Shown one piece after another: positions 20,913 to 32,780 of a stretch of DNA of 64,000 nucleotides. The translations under genes were made by a program, and so were the position numbers. The DNA is from Allodiplogaster sudhausi (taxonomy: Eukaryota; Nematoda; Chromadorea; Rhabditida; Diplogasteridae), in the NCBI GenBank assembly GCA_945643635.1, contig CALZFC010000001.1:3681501-3745500 (forward strand). Reading direction: 5' to 3'. The notes under the pieces are model-generated. The model ran no database searches. It saw only the letters and a list, made by a program, of their open reading frames with translations, and was not told the DNA's origin. Within the stretch, counting starts at the first letter, position 1. Each line of letters opens with the position of its first letter.

Positions 20913-23094
20913 ATGGATATAAATATGTACAAAGACTTGGAAGGCCGCCTCGTATCATTCTATGCCTATCTTTCTGTTGACGCGAACGATCTATTCATCT
21001 CATGTAAGAAAATTTATAACAGAAAACAAAACCTCTTGTGTGTATTAATCCTTGTCATAAATGTAATACTTGGAAATCCGAGTGTCTCCTTTTCTCACAC
21101 GCGTAGATTCAGAGACGAAAGACATTGACTAGACAAATTGTTGTTTATTCTAGCATTCAATGTACACCTGTCGCCATTCCATCCGTTCAATTACAAGGTC
21201 TGCCTGATTGCAAACGGTTGCCTTCTCTCTTCTGACTTCAACATGCCATCCGAGGAAGGCTCTCTCAACCAACGCATTCCGCAATTTCTGCCCTTTTGGG
21301 CAATGGAGGGCAGCTTCTACTACGACTGCAGGTGCGAGTGTTTCTTCATGCATGTTACCTATTTATTTTTTTATTATTAGACAAATTGCTGATAAATGGA
21401 TTTGCTGATACATATGTGCATTGATACCATCTCCCTCCCCCTTCACCCACCATACGATTATGAAAACTCTGATAAAATTCATTTTTCGTCAAATTTCAAC
21501 GTTTGCAGATACATACATATGTACATATGTATATATTATGTATGACGAAAAAAAAGTGCCAAAAAAAAATTTATTGTTTTTTCTCACTATTTGTTTTTGC
21601 TTAGCGCCGGCGGCCACGAGCCTGGCGACAACGCGTGGCGCGGCACCGTGAAACCGCTCTACGCCGCGTACTGCTACGCGTTCGGCGTCGTCATCATTGG
21701 CGCGTACCTCGTCTGCCTGCCGGCACTGTGGACGCATCGCGCGCTTCCATGCTACAAGGTGAACATAAAAGAGGTATTGCAGGATGGTGGCAGGCTATCG
21801 ACAGAGCTCCGACCATTAACATTGCAGAAAGTAGATACATACAAATATCTAGTGAAAAAAATGTTTGTTTTATACTTATATGTACCACAGGTTGCTACCA
21901 TTATTAAACCAGCACAAGAAATTCAATGCATAATCTAATTCATATTTTTCAAACAATTGCATCTCCCTCTCTCTCAATTACACGCTTTTTCGCAACTGTG
22001 GCAGGTAGAAAGCTTGAGTTTTTTTAAAAGAAGAAGCTGCCTGGTGCTAAACTGAACAAAAATGTTGTGTGGAAACTTACTCTGAACAATAGATTTGCAT
22101 TTTTAATTGTTCGGGTCAGTTCTACAACTTAATCTGTTCTGATGATAACATGCTGATGTGTATGAATTGTATGGAGCAGCAGCTGGATAATAATTAATTT
22201 CTTTTATGGATTAGAATGATTCACTCAATCAATGATCTTTTCTTTATCTTCACACACAGATCATGTTCTACCTCGGATGCATCGACATAGTCGCGCTCGT
22301 CGTAGCAGCGCCTCTCAGTGGCACCTTCTTCCTGACGGGCCAGACGTACTGCTTGAACCCGGTCGTCGGCCACATTGCTGGCTCCATGTGTCTCGGTCAG
22401 TGAGAGTGCTCGAGGTGCCGTGAAAGCCATCTTCTCCCCATTCACCCCGGGCTCGCACCGTGAAAGCCCCCTCTCACTTATTTCACCCCAAACAGGGTAT
22501 AAAGTATTCTTTTTTAGATAAGACTAATAACTGAAATAATAATAATTACTCAAGAAAGTACCATTATTAAAATAAAAAAAATAGCTTTAAAAAATAAATA
22601 TAGGTTTCTGGGCCTGCGCATGCTGTACATGCATTCTGCTCGTGAGTAATCGCCTCCTTGCACTGCTGCAGCTTGAGACTGCATTCTTTGCAGTAAGCAA
22701 AGCCACTTTTTACTACTTTGAATAATGATTTGAAAGTATGATATTTTCAAGGAGGCTAATTGTAAGTTTTATTGTTAATATACTACATAGGTATGTACAT
22801 ACATATAAATATATATGTATGTACAAAAAAGTACAAAGTAGCATGTATTGTTCAAGTAAAAGTGCGAGGAAAGTACGGTAATTCTGAGTAGGGCAGACGT
22901 GCTTGGCTTTCTCTTCTGCTTCCGACTGCGTACGGCTTGCTTTTTCTGCTCTTCGTGCCGCCGTGTGTTTTCAATTCCAACGAAAATGGCTTCTTCTTCA
23001 ATCCATTCATTGGCATTGAAAGTGTCAAGGTGAATGTTTTCCCGTTATTGTTTCATAATTGTCTTTGCCTGAAAACATTTACCTAGACAAGATT

Positions 23095-23605
23095 ATTTTA
23101 AAATAAATACAAAGGACATTCCAAGAAAATGATACAAAAGCTCAACAGATTATTCACTCGTATAGTTCTTAAAATGTTGAACACTATCCTCCCATGTAGG
23201 CTACAAATATCCTCACAAGTACAAAGGCTACAAGTCAACAAATCTTGAATATTGTTTATACAAGAATGAAGAGATCCAGAAACAGCAATGAATAAGGAAG
23301 ACAGTAGGGACTGCTCTGAATAGAGAATCATTGCATATAAAGTTTATATAGTCAAGATTTTTTTTTAATAAATATAAAGATTATTCCACGAAAACCATAC
23401 AAAAGCTCAACAGTTTATTTCTTCCTAAAGTTCTTCGAATGATGAAAGTTGAACAATGTTCTCCTATGTATGTAGGCTACAAATATCCTCACAAGTTGGC
23501 TACAAGTCACTATTGCGCGGAGAGATCTGAAAACCGCTATGAACAAGGAAGTCTGTAGATCCTGCTCTAAAAAGAGAACAACGACGAGGAAGAAATTCAA
23601 AAGAA
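23095..23605 (+). repeat. Imperfect tandem duplication within an srt intron
   Basis: Two units of about 250 bp (about 23097-23345 and 23365-23605) share TACAAAAGCTCAACAG, GTAGGCTACAAATATCCTCA and CAAGT...GGCTACAAGTCA in the same order with moderate divergence. They lie between the exons ending at 23029 and starting at 23873 and have no coding role that I can see. Confidence 0.75.
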
Positions 23606-23640
23606 ACACAAAGGGAAATGCCTAAGATTATTTGGGAAAT

Positions 23641-23682
23641 CTACATACATACATACATACATATATATGTATGTATGTATGC
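23641..23682. repeat. Palindromic CATA/TATG microsatellite
   Basis: An uninterrupted run of (ACAT)n passes directly into (GTAT)n, making a near-perfect palindrome of about 40 bp in the srt intron. Shorter tracts with the same design occur at about 22795-22825, 25955-25985, 31070-31095, 45470-45505 and 58235-58305. Confidence 0.85.
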
Positions 23683-23798
23683 ACGTCACCATTTTGCGAC
23701 GATGTTTTAATCTTCCATTCTAAAATATATACAGAAACATTCGTGGAAAACGGGAAGATATATAAGTACAAACATATATGTATCTATAATATATTTAC

Positions 23799-23840
<42 letters not shown>

Positions 23841-25312
23841 TATAAAATGAATAAATGAATGAACTTTTGCAGTACGACAGCATCTTACACGCGATCAATA
23901 ATATTTCAATGATTGTCGGCTGCTTCTTCTTGTATATCTGCTTCTTCGCTTTACTCTTCATGCGAAAATAAGTGTTTTTTGCCAAGATAATGTAAAATAT
24001 ATGACATTCAAAAGTAAAAGCATTTTCAGAGCAGTCACGGCCGACGTACGAAGTCTTCAACGCTCAAGCGGAAAAGCAAACTCCGCGGTAAGACACATAT
24101 TTAAGATCTGCCTTAAAGGAGCGTGAAAGTCGCTAACTCCTAACACGAAATGCCTGCTCTATAATGACCGTTGTTATGATCATAATTTGTCATGATCTTT
24201 GCTCTCGTAAAGCAAGCGTTTGCTTGAACAATTTTAAATGAGCGGCTTGCATCCGGTAATGAATCAACGGTTTTCTCGGCATATATTTCACGGCCAATGG
24301 AAGCATCTTTCACCCTCGCTGGTCAAACTACGCTCCGACACACCTTTTAGGCCATAATTTAGTTAGCGACAACTATCAAATTTAAAGTTCGTGCAACAAA
24401 CTAATATTTCCTTAGGATCAAGCAACTCATTTCAGATGCAAATAAGTCCTTTAACGTTTAGTTTCAAAAATTGACTCTTTGCTGCTGCATTAGTAAGCTC
24501 AATATGGACAAATAGATTGAATAATCTTTATAGAGGAATATTTGAGTTTTTGCCTCCATTAAATAAATTTTTTCAGCATTGAGAATTAAATATAAGAAAA
24601 TAAAGGTGGTTTTCTTGATATGCTTGCCAATTTTTCGTAGAATTCCTATGTATTCTCTGGTTTGATAATCCATTAGTTCTCCTTCGTATGTACATACATA
24701 TTTATATGAGTATTTAGAGATACATATTCGTAAACAATTTGAAAGTATACCAAACTTAACTGTATTCTATCTGACTTTAGTAGCAATTGTAGCCGCCTCT
24801 CTCTAAATCACATGCTTCCTTTTCCTTGTGTCTGGAGGCAAAAAGGCGGGAATTCAAAAAGAAGTTTTTGAATTCCCGCATTTTCAAGATCTTCGTCCAA
24901 TGCTTCCTGATCTGCGTCGCCAACTTCTTCGGCGCCGCCGTCTACGCGTACGCTCAGTGGTTTCCGTCGCCGCCCGAGCTCATGGTCTTTGGCATGATCT
25001 CGTGGCAGATGGTGCATGGCACGTGGCAATTTTATTTTTACTAAAATAAAAAAAAAACATTTATATATTTTTGGCACCCTGCCAATTTTGTCTCTTCTTT
25101 AATGCGCTAAGCAAATTTTCAGTTTTCTTGGGGATTTGCCGATTTGTTTTTAGTATTTGACACTATGCCTGAAAAAAAAGAATTAATTTATCATTTTGTG
25201 ATTACACACTTCTGCAGCAACTCCCGCTATTGTCTACGTGACGCTAAATCGCACCATCCAGAAGACAATTCGATTTCAGTTCGCAACACTATTGGTTGGC
25301 TCTTTTGTATAA

Positions 25313-26638
25313 ATTTAAACAGATGATTTCGCAGAAAAAATTTTTTTATACCTATTCCAAAAATAATAATTTTAAACATTTTCTTCGTTCAGCATAGTGC
25401 CGCAGAGCGATTTTCGTCTTCTGCCCACGAACGCAGCTCTCACCTGCCGCAGCCGGCCATTCAGGTCCTCCCGCTACCTCGCATATCCTAGGATGCTCCA
25501 GCAACCATCGTACTCTATAATTGGCCTCCTTCTTTAGAAGGGGAGAGAAAAGAAATGAAAGTCGTCTAAATTTGCTTTTTAGAGAATTATTTACCAAGCC
25601 GTGCACCACTTATTTTTGTCGTCTACATGGGGCGATTTAATTTTCAATCCTTCTAGACAAAAAATTGAAATTCTTACCCATTCCGTTACAATTACACTTA
25701 TCATATTTTTCTTTCATATATTTGTGCTATCACACTGATATATATATGTTTCACGTTCGATAAATAAATAGATATTTACACTTTTGAGTAACAGAAAAAA
25801 TTCGCGAAATAGAGTGCAAAAGGTCGAGCGATTTGAGATCTCACACATTTCTTTCAGCGATCGTTCATGTTTTCCTTTAGCATACATATGATATGAATAG
25901 TTGAATATGCATATGTTCATGAGAAAAAAAATAAACTTGTAGACATTTAGGCATACATATATGTATACATACATATGTACATGTATGAAGTGCTTACCAG
26001 GAACATGCAACGAAAAAAAAACGGACGACATTATATGCGCCCGCAATCTTATTGTTAGAGCAAAGATAAACGATAGGTGCAGCACCAAAAGTTGAACACA
26101 GCACAAAAAAATCAACGATTTTCGCTATGGGTTAGCATGGAAGTTCGTCCATCCAACACTAGCGTTCAACTCCAGTGCAAGCGAAGATTGCGAGCGCGGT
26201 AGATTTCATAGATATCAGAGGTTTTCTTCTGAATATGCACAAAATGATTCAGTTGATGCCTAAAATGATGTCTACAACTAAGAACAAGCCTGCCCTGTAC
26301 TACGCATATGCATGCATGCCTTCTCGCGAGAGCTAAAGGCCGATAAATACATTGGCTTGGCATTTTTCACATCTCTTTAGATCATCTAGATCAAAATGGA
26401 GTCTTTTATGTTTTAAGCACACTATAAAATGGCAGAACTTGCTGTCATCAAGTGTCTTGAATGCGAATCGGTGAAGATGGCGGCGAAGTTTATTCCTCCG
26501 TTTTCCGGCGTTGCAGCCATGCGCGTCTCCAGATTGTCTATCCTAAATTATTTATACAATATATGTATCTGAACGATAATACATATGCATTGGTGATAAT
26601 GCTGGAAAGCGGTCTAAAACTTTAAAACCTTTTTTTTT
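25313..26638. other. Interval with a dispersed repeat
   Basis: No convincing gene. About 26045-26180 (AGCAAAGATAAACGAT, AAAGTTGAA, AATCAACGATTTTCGC, CTAGCGTTCAACTC) resembles the reverse complement of 62222-62395, so a dispersed repeat is present. Confidence 0.45.
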
Positions 26639-28336
26639 TCAGAAAAAAAAGCAATGAATTGCGTACGAGGAGGCAGCTGGGTTGGTACTCCGGTAGATTA
26701 AGAGAGCCTCTCTGTAAGACTCAAGGAGAGGTCCATACAGGCCTGCCCTAGATGCAAGATGACGGATCCATACATTGAGAATGTGGTCAGATATGACCAA
26801 GGACCTCTCTATTAACTTTTTGGGAAAATTTTATTTTTATAAAAATTTTCTTTCCAGGAATACCTTAAAGTGTGCTAAAATTTTGAAAATTCATATCGGG
26901 CTTTAAAGTCAACATTTTTCACAATACTTTTTTTTATTCGATTTCTCGTCGAATACTTAATAAAAAGTATCAAGACTTTCTTTCGAAAAGTTAAATTTTC
27001 GATGTTAAATTTTGTCATGAATTTTTTTGTCATGAATTTTTGCTCGTTTAATAATCAAACCTCATTTGCGCGTGGGATTTTTATTTCAGATTAAAGAGCA
27101 TGAAAAATGTACAAGATACGGTCCAAGTTCAGTTCAATCTCTTTCCCAGAAGCCTCGAAAAAGTAACCCGAATAGGAGCAACTCTCACTTGAGCGAATAT
27201 GGTAATACGGTTACAACTTGCCAAATATGATAAGCTCACAGAGGCTAAGGAGATAGTTTTATTCAGCATCTTATTCTCTACGAAATGGTGTCCATGGCAT
27301 TATCAAAAACGCGCGTTTTATTGATAAAAACTTGAAAATTCAATTTTCAAACATTTTGGAAAATAGCTGAAAACTTATTTCATAAAGTATAGTGTGTACG
27401 AGCTTGCCGAAAACAATATCTCCGTAGCAGTAGCTTGTAGAGCAGAAAATTCTACATAAGATATATTCTCAACGCATTATTTTGATTTCCCACTTGATCC
27501 GAAAAGTTGATTTCAAATTCGCTGTTCGAGCTAAATTTGGCTTCGGGTGTCTTTATAAATGTGTTTACTTTAGAATTCGATGTTTTCGAACAAAGTAACA
27601 ATCTTTTTCGTGTTCCTGGTATCGAACAACCCCTCTAGGGCAAATTTGGGGAAAAAATTTTTTTTTCGACATTTGACTTCCATTTCGCCATCGGCGGTCA
27701 AAAGTCGAAAATAATGGGCAGAAAAAACATCGAAAATTTAACTTTTTGAAAGAAAGTCTTGATACTTTTTATTAAGTATTCGACGAGAAATCGAATAAAA
27801 AAAAGTATAGTGAAAAATTTTGACTTTAAAGCCCGATATGAATTTTCAAAATTTTAGCACACTTTAAGGTATTCCTGGAAAGAAAATTTTTATAAAAATA
27901 AAATTTTCCCAAAAGGTTAATAGAGAGGTCCTTGGTCATATCTGACCACATTCTCAATGTATGGATCCGTCATCTTGCATCTAGGGCAGGGACAACTGGA
28001 GCCTTACTGAGAGGCTCTCTTAAGTAGTTCCTGCCGTTATATATCTCGTACGTTAATTGATCGGGGTTGGGCTTGTTGTCTCCAAAAAAACTACTGATAT
28101 CGTCGTTGCCGTGAAAAATACGACCGAACCATAACGACTTGCCGTAGACGACAACGCCGATGGCGTTGCTTCTGAAATCCACAAATTGACGAAGTCACAA
28201 GCTGACAAATCCTCAATTTGACGAGAAACACCAACTCTGGAAAGCGCTCGTAATAGGCGTCGTGGATCCGGTCGGCCATCTCTCGAAGCGACCCGCCGGA
28301 GTCGATGCCAGCGTGGGCAACACGCCAATAGGCGCT
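26639..28336 (-). pseudogene. Unrecognised gene split by a TTAA foldback element
   Basis: On the minus strand an exon 28336-28230 (SAYWRVAHAGIDSGGSLREM, then DRIHDAYYERFPEL) splices over a 58-bp intron (GTGTTT...TTTCAG) to 28171, reading SNAIGVVVYGKSLWFGRIF, then NDDISSFFGDNKPNPDQL and YEIYNGRNY. At 28023 the frame runs into the foldback element. On the far side of the element, starting from the duplicate TTAA at 26701-26698, the same frame continues (LIYRSTNPAASSYAIHC) to a stop at 26641-26639. One TTAA restores the frame exactly, which shows the element inserted into an exon. I do not recognise the protein. Exons upstream of 28336 should exist (a TCTACAG acceptor precedes the first one), but I could not identify them. 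Confidence 0.6.
26702..28019. mobile_element. TTAA-flanked foldback element, 1.3 kb
   Basis: Termini GAGAGCCTCTC are inverted and flanked on both sides by TTAA (26698-26701 and 28020-28023). Arms of about 300 bp are mirror images: TATGACCAAGGACCTCTCTA, GAATACCTTAA, CTTTAAAGTCAA, and TTTCTCGTCGAATACTTAAT on the left all reappear reversed between 27728 and 28010. The interior of about 700 bp has no gene. A TTAA target is used by the piggyBac and Kolobok superfamilies; the termini do not start CC(C/T), so piggyBac is less likely. The terminus matches that of the 3.9-kb element at 53374-57242. Confidence 0.85.
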
Positions 28337-28384
28337 CTGTAGATAATCTCTCTCTATCCTACGTACTCTTTATTTTCCTATATA

Positions 28385-28707
28385 CCGTATTTTCTCTATT
28401 AGTACCCCCGGGGGTTCTATTTTTCAATACCCTTGTGGGAAAGGGGCACTATAAGAGGGACGGGTTCTACTAGAAGGAGGGGTTCTATTTTTCAATGTGG
28501 GACACTAAAAGTTTAATAACAACATTTTATTCCCAAAAAAAGAAGAATCGTAGCCCGAATTCAATGGAATCATCACTGGAATATCCGTTTTACAACAAAT
28601 TTATCATGAATCTAGCATCAGTTCATTGGTAAGAGCACAGAGGGGGGTACTATTAGAAGGGGGGAGGGTTCTAATAAAGGGGGGGGGGACTAATAGAGAA
28701 AATACGG
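28385..28707. mobile_element. MITE with CCGTATTTTCTCTATTAG termini, TA target
   Basis: The element begins CCGTATTTTCTCTATTAG and ends with its reverse complement, with TA on each side (28383-28384 and 28708-28709). It contains runs of C on one side and G on the other from GTACCCCC-like internal repeats, and AT-rich non-coding sequence between. The TA target suggests a Tc1/mariner-like helper. A second copy lies at 43295-43735. Confidence 0.85.
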
Positions 28708-28713
28708 TATGTA

Positions 28714-28772
<59 letters not shown>

Positions 28773-28830
28773 TATAAAAATCTCTCTCTTTCTTTCTATC
28801 CTCGCTCTTCTCACCCCTTCTCTCTCTCTA

Positions 28831-28869
<39 letters not shown>

Positions 28870-28870
28870 T
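28714..28870. repeat. (TA)n and (CT)n microsatellites
   Basis: (TA)n at about 28716-28762 abuts the MITE and (CT)n lies at about 28832-28866. Sequence from 28870 to 29500 shows no convincing gene, although open frames cross it on both strands. Confidence 0.85.
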
Positions 28871-29507
28871 TCTTGCACTTACCAGTCTCTCTCTCGACGT
28901 TCCTGAGTGAGCATCGACCGCGCCCATCCGGCCGCTCTGCAGTTGTTAAAGCCCCAAGCCAACGGTGGCCCGTTCTCTGTTTTCCGAGTTCGGGAATAAA
29001 CAAGGCGTGTTTAAACCAGAGGCCCGCCTCCTCTTATTCTGTCTCTTTTCCGTTTATTCAGAATCGGCAGCGTGGGATAAGAAAATGGGAGAGGTGCACA
29101 TGTGGCGTAACCGGCACTGCAGTAGCAGATTGGTTATGTGGGGCCTCCAGTCCGGAGCCAAGCAGTCGTTCCCCCAATCCAGTCACGTCATCATCGTCAG
29201 TCGAGTCGACTGAACCCTGATCCCTCTCTCTATGCGGACGTATTTTGCCCCTTCGATGTTTTGTAAGTTTTCAATCTCAGTGGTAAGGTGTTGTGCAAAT
29301 GTCTATGATCTACATGTTGTTTGATCTTTGACTCTGTGAGTCAGTTTTTTTGGTAGATATCAATTAGAGTTGACTCCCTCTTGTTCGTAGCCATTGGTAA
29401 AATCATGCTCGGCAGAGGCCACTCGCTCCCAGTGTTACTGATTGCTCTACCACCAATCCCTCGTTAGTGAGATTTAGGTATGTACATATGTATGTATATA
29501 AGCTGTC

Positions 29508-29945
29508 CGTTAGATACATAGCGGTGGAGGTCATTCGTTTGTCCTCTCTCTCTCAATCTCACTCTCTCTCCTAATATGCCTCTCTACCCACCTCTTCTCC
29601 TCATCTCTAACATCATCGTTCTCTGTCCCTTCCCGCTACTGGAAGGACACAAAAAAATCCCTATCCCTGCATCTCATCTCTTACATTAATTTCACTCTTA
29701 TCCGTTTTTCTAGATTTGACTTTTCTGCTAACGCTCTCGAAAAGAAATTCTGTATTTTCCTTGTGTTTCTTTTCGAGGGCGTTCCAGTAGAGGGAAGTGA
29801 CAGGGAACGATATTGTATGAGAGGACGAAACCAGGCGGGTATGGAGGTTATATACATACATATGTATATAATGGAGAGAGAGGGAGAGAGCGCCAAATTT
29901 AACCGTAGAGAGAGAACGAACGAATGACCTCCACCGCTATCTAAG
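29508..29945. repeat. Multi-level inverted repeat, possible small foldback
   Basis: Outer arms of about 30 bp (containing AGCGGTGGAGGTCATTCGTT at 29519-29542 and its complement near 29915-29940) enclose a second pair (GTTCTCTGTCCCTTCCCGCT near 29619, mirrored near 29780-29812) and a third pair (AACGCTCTCGAAAAGAAA near 29730, mirrored near 29765-29785). The three nested pairs share one centre near 29755, so this is one long imperfect hairpin of about 430 bp. Confidence 0.7.
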
Positions 29946-30009
29946 TCTTATCTAAGCCAAGTATCTAAGCCAAGTGACCGAGTTGAGCTGCTGCAGCAGC
30001 ACACGCCCC

Positions 30010-30945
30010 AATATTCTTCAAACTAGGATGAACTAACACGGTTAATTTTTAGAATTAGCAGAAATTGAAGATACCGTTCGATTGCTCGATGAATGTGCTT
30101 TATTTTTCATCTGGGGTGTAAGTTTCTTAAAATTACATTTTCGATTTTGTGACCACTTTTTGGGCAACTTTTTGTTCATTTTTGAAAAGTGTACCCAAAT
30201 TTTGGTACGTAGCCGCGAGTGAAATTTGCTACAAGAATTTATCTCCTTTAAAAAAAACCTGGTTGGCACACCTTGCGAAAATCTCGCTCGAGCTGTTTCA
30301 AGTGCAACCACTTGGTAGGTGGGGACGAATTTCTAAATTTTGCTCATTGCCTCCAGGAAAGATATTTTAAGCATCTCCCACGCGAGCCGATTCCAATAGA
30401 AAAAAAGAACTCCCGGATCCGACCACTTTAAAAGGGGTTTTCAACTGGGAATGACAAAAGCGCAACGGTCTGCAGCGTTGCAGTCAAAAGCGCTGCGCCG
30501 GATCCTGGAGTTAGTTTCTTTTTATAGGAATCAGCTCGACATGAGAGATGCTTAGAATAACTTTCCTTGAGATAATGAGCAAAATCCGGAAATTAGTCCA
30601 AAACTACCAAGTGGTTGCACTTCAAACTGTTCGAGCGAATTTTTCGCAAGGTATGCCAACCAGGATTTTTTTGAAGGAGATAAATTCTTGTAGAAAATTT
30701 CATTCGCTACTAGATATCAAAACTTGCAGGGTATACTTTTCAAAAATGAACAAAATAACAAAAAGTTGCCAAAAAGTGGTCTCAAAATGTTCAGGGGTTT
30801 TGGGTCGAAAATGTAATTTTGAGAAAACTACACTCCAACTTGAAAAATAAAGCACATTCAACGAGCGATCTAACGGTATCTTAAATTTCGGCAAATTGAA
30901 AAAAATGACCGAGTTAGTTCATCATAAATTGAAGAGTATTGCATT
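30010..30945. mobile_element. Foldback element, about 0.93 kb
   Basis: Two arms of about 400 bp are imperfect reverse complements. Left ACTTTTTGGGCAACTTTTTG, TTCATTTTTGAAAAGTGTAC, CTGGTTGGCA and CAACCACTTGGTAG correspond to right CTACCAAGTGGTTG, TGCCAACCAG, TATACTTTTCAAAAATGAAC and CAAAAAGTTGCCAAAAAGTG. Arms start near CAATATTCTTCA (30009) and end near GAAGAGTATTG (30940). The loop of about 100 bp is GC-richer. Arm divergence is higher than in the TTAA elements, so it is probably older. No gene inside. Confidence 0.8.
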
Positions 30946-32780
30946 GTTTCTCGAACGGAATTTACGAAATCGAAAAATCGAGTCTTATGTAGAGTCTGTC
31001 AACTCACAGAGCGAATGCGCATAGTGCAAACATGTAATTGTAGATGTTCGCTATCTTCACAACAGAAAATACAACATACATATATGTATATACATACAAC
31101 TCTAGTTTTTCCCCTTCTATCTTTGGTAACGGATGGAATGCGCGAATAAAAAACATTAGTAAATTTAAATTCGGGAGTCTATATGCAGAAACACACATGA
31201 CGCACCCAAATAATACAGGCGTAAATATTCACTGAAAGCTTCTAATTAGTAAATATTCTCTTAAATACAATAAATCGCTGTTTACTTCATAACGACCGGC
31301 AGAACTTCCTTCTCATCAGCTTCACATCATGCTGGCTAGTCGGACTTCAATTCTTCTATCTGAGCAGGGGAAGGGTACTCGAGATACGAAACGAAAACAG
31401 ATATCGAGAATCACTCTCAAGCAGCGAAACTTGAGCTTGGAGAAAGGATAGCCAAAATGAACGTTCTTCGTGACTCATTTTCAATAAACTAGCAATAATT
31501 CTGCAAAAGGCCAGCGAGAACTAAAAAGTTCATTTTGATAACTTCTTCTAATACTTTAATTTCTAGTACATGATTGCTAGACTAAAGTCGAGGAGTTACG
31601 GCGCGATATACATAACAAATTCAGCTCATCTTCGCCTTACCATTAGGAGAGAAATTTCCCTTCTGCAACTGCATCCATCAATAAATGCATATTTATTCCA
31701 AAATAATTTTTTGCATTTTTTGCAAAATCTCGAAAAAAAAACTGTTCCATATTTCAGCAATCTCGTCAATGATTGAATAATTTTGTTAGCTATTTATGAT
31801 TTTTGCAGTCTGAAAAAATATTTACAGATTGGACGTCGTATTACAGGGGCACTTGTATTAGAGAATATTCTATTATTTTTTTTCTACTTTTATTTAATTC
31901 CTTCGATCGCTGAAAAAAAAGAAAGAAAAGAAAACTTAAAATACCACAAATCATTGTGGACAAAAAAAAATTGAGAAGTTCGGGTCGTTTTTTCTACTTT
32001 TCTGGGGCGTGAGTTCACAGCTCGAGTCAGAGAGAGAGAGAGAGAGTGAGAGAGAGAGATAGCGATCTCTGGACTTTTCTGACGTTCCACTTAATGAATT
32101 CTTTATATGTATCTTGGTATCTTTCCTCTCTATAGCACACGCTCTCTCTCTCTCGTTGTATGCCTCACGCTCATGCTCCTCCTTTTCCCCTATCTCTCGA
32201 CTTTTGCTTTTTTTCTCTTTCGTACTTTCTCTGTCTCTGTATAAATTACATATGTACATAGCTACATATCTTTTTCATTCTCTCTTCCAATACCTTGTTG
32301 TTTCATGCTATTTATCATTTCTTTAAAGGAGGTATCCGGGGAATAATTAACCTATGTTTTCTTTTATGTGGATAAGTTCGTCTTGGCGTAAAACATAAAT
32401 CCTGAAAGTTTGAGCGATTTTCTTCCATTACATTCTGAGCAATAGTAACGTGAAAACTGGCAGGTAGAGAATTAGCTACGGTAGGTCAGAGCCGCCCTCT
32501 TATTTCACATGCTCTCTCGCCCGAGCGACAGGCAACTTTTTGAGCGCGCGCATTCAAAGTGGTACTCGAGCGCTACTGTATAATTATTCGCCGGATACTT
32601 CCTTTAATAGGAGCGCTCATCGATGTTTAGTCGATGTAATTAATGAATATTGTCTGCTTATAATAATACAGTGCCGAAGCGTAAACGTCAAAAATTTTTT
32701 AATGAGTGATAAATTTGCGTTTCAAATAAATGACATTCGAAATCCTGACGATGGGAATTAATGGTCTTATTGGACTAGCC
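30946..32780. other. Intergenic interval
   Basis: AT-rich sequence with a (GA)n tract near 32030-32060. The strings TCTCTGGACTTTT at 32068 and TCGTACTTTCTCTGTCTCTG at 32220 match the first 50 bases of the window, so this region shares ancestry with the left edge. No gene is recognised. Confidence 0.45.

Larger units (their letters stand above)
20913..25312 (+). pseudogene. srt-type serpentine chemoreceptor (7TM GPCR) gene with lesions
   Basis: Ten exons follow the nematode Srt receptor plan: 20913-21003, 21154-21331, 21605-21758 (TM1, ending LPCYK), 22260-22395 (IMFYLGCIDIVALVV, TM2-TM3), 22604-22692 (NRLLALLQL), 22892-23029 (AWLSLLLPTAYGLLFLLF, PPCVFNS), 23873-23967 (TM5, SILHAINNISMIVG), 24030-24087, 24889-about 25025 (IFVQCFLICVANFFGAA, SWQMVHG) and 25218-25312 (PAIVYVTLNRTIQ, TM7). 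Such receptors sit in the cilia of sensory neurons. The first six exons splice in frame with canonical GT-AG. The donor of exon 7 reads ATAAGTG where GTAAGTG is expected, giving a stop, and the last exon joins one base out of frame. I therefore infer a recent pseudogene, unless non-canonical splicing is used. Confidence 0.8.

Noticed and set aside
25352..25609. Minus-strand 85-codon frame with VRWLLEHPRICEVAGG
   Set aside because: It has a possible donor and some composition bias but no recognised family and no partner exon, so it was not called.
28870..29220. Possible LTR end (GAATAAAC followed by CGGCAGCGTGGGATAAG)
   Set aside because: The order of a polyadenylation-like signal and a primer-site-like string is suggestive, but no matching second LTR or internal retroviral-type genes are in the window.
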